Assembly (NCBI GenBank): GCA_005656395.1
Contig: SRSI01000079.1
Location: 1,922,001-1,986,000, forward strand
Reading direction: 5' to 3'
DNA length: 64,000 nucleotides
From: Strongyloides papillosus
Taxonomy: Eukaryota; Nematoda; Chromadorea; Rhabditida; Strongyloididae
The stretch's first letter is position 1. Every line of letters begins with the position of its first letter. Shown one piece after another: positions 63,320-64,000 of this stretch. The notes under the pieces are model-generated. The model searched no databases. It was not told where the DNA came from and was given only the letters and a program-made list of their open reading frames with translations. Made by a program: the position numbers and the translations under genes.

Positions 63320-64000
63320 AATTTTTTCAAATTTTTAAAACTGTTTAGATAGATGTTAGTAGTTGATATGTAATAGTTATCAAAATTTAATATCAATTAA
63401 TAATTAGGACAATTAAAATAGTATTTTTTATGTATTAAATTTCATGTAATTAGGAGCGTAATTTGTTTGGATGTACTAATAGTTAATTAATTACACACCC
63501 AATGCATTGTAGATAGGGTCATCTTGTGTAGATCTGCACAAGACGTATCTGTTCTAGACATAAAGATATATAAAAGATGACCGCAGATCTGCACAAGATA
63601 GCCCATCTTACGACCATCTTACAGATGATAAAAGTTAAAACAATAACTGGCATTTCAAGCATTCTATCAATCCTTTTTCACCTAATTCCTACAATCTTAA
63701 CCTCCCATTCTACCTAATCTATATTGTTATCACTGTCATCTTACCTCAATTGACATTTAAACCTAACTACTCAGGGGAGGAATAGAACTCATCTCAAACT
63801 AGTAGTAAACATACACTTACCTAACTGGACTTCAGAAGTTAATTATTATTATTATAATTTAAGTACCACATTTTTTATGGTAAAAATCTAATTTTTACTA
63901 GTGTTTTTAACAGTTTTATTTTACAAAATTAATGTCAAATGTTTTTTTTTAAGCACTCACAAACATTAATATCGTTAAATGTTAAAAAAAATTAGTTATA
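63320..64000. other. Upstream flank of PP5
   Basis: No coding exon seen. It contains a nested palindromic block at 63517-63592 described separately. The rest is AT-rich except a C-rich run near 63660-63720. Confidence 0.45.
63517..63592. repeat. Nested inverted repeats around two AGATCTGCACAAGA copies
   Basis: At 63522-63543 TCTTGTG and CACAAGA flank an AGATCT core, forming a near-perfect 22-bp palindrome. A second copy of AGATCTGCACAAGA follows at about 63585-63598, inside a perfect GCAGATCTGC palindrome at 63583-63592. The outer arms GGTCATCTT (63517-63525) and AAGATGACC (63574-63582) are exact inverted repeats with 48 bases between them. Confidence 0.7.

Overview
The window reads as nuclear DNA from a nematode. 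The base composition is very AT-rich. Introns are tiny: every one I could place is about 38-58 bp. The gene set fits a worm: an apical beta-heavy spectrin with an SH3 insert (SMA-1 type), a FEZ/UNC-76 homologue, an NPC1-type sterol transporter, spenito/RBM15, PP5, NF-YB and a Ly6-like surface protein. Intron-poor genes separated by deserts of 5-7 kb suggest an AT-rich clade IV worm (Strongyloides-like). The species call is inference.

Layout. 1-6460 (-): N-terminal part of a giant spectrin-like/immunoglobulin protein that runs off the left edge. 8019-8663 (-): secreted protein with one thrombospondin type 1 domain. 8664-15179: desert. 15180-27278 (+): complete beta-heavy spectrin of about 4,015 residues. 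27812-28498 (+): complex I subunit NDUFB8. 28772-29137 (+): unidentified gene with a doubtful frame. 29567-33630 (-): NPC1-like transporter. 33631-40643: desert. 40644-42593 (-): spenito/RBM15-like RNA-binding protein. 42594-48788: desert. 48789-49217 (+): Ly6-like GPI-anchored protein. 49733-50598 (-): actin maturation protease homologue. 50599-55598: desert. 55599-57005 (+): UNC-76/FEZ. The right end is compact: NF-YB (-), mitochondrial Qri7/OSGEPL1 (-), NUDT14-type UDP-sugar pyrophosphatase (+) and protein phosphatase 5 (-).

Several genes concern the cortical or contractile cytoskeleton and its membrane (spectrin, spectrin/Ig protein, actin protease, kinesin-adaptor UNC-76). The rest are housekeeping genes. 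Nothing suggests a prokaryotic-style operon. Two same-strand pairs with gaps of about 260-275 bp (NDUFB8 with 28772; OSGEPL1 with NF-YB) could be nematode operons.

The most unusual signal is in the two giant structural genes. The spectrin frame changes 12 times and the left-edge gene 5 times, while several other long exons, such as the 3.8-kb NPC1 exon, are intact. In eight of these places the out-of-frame stop lies exactly at the break, as a pyrimidine-ending codon followed by TGA or TAA, and dropping one base restores a canonical domain. Assembly indels are the simplest explanation. The recurrent context resembles +1 programmed frameshift sites closely enough that raw reads and RNA should be checked.
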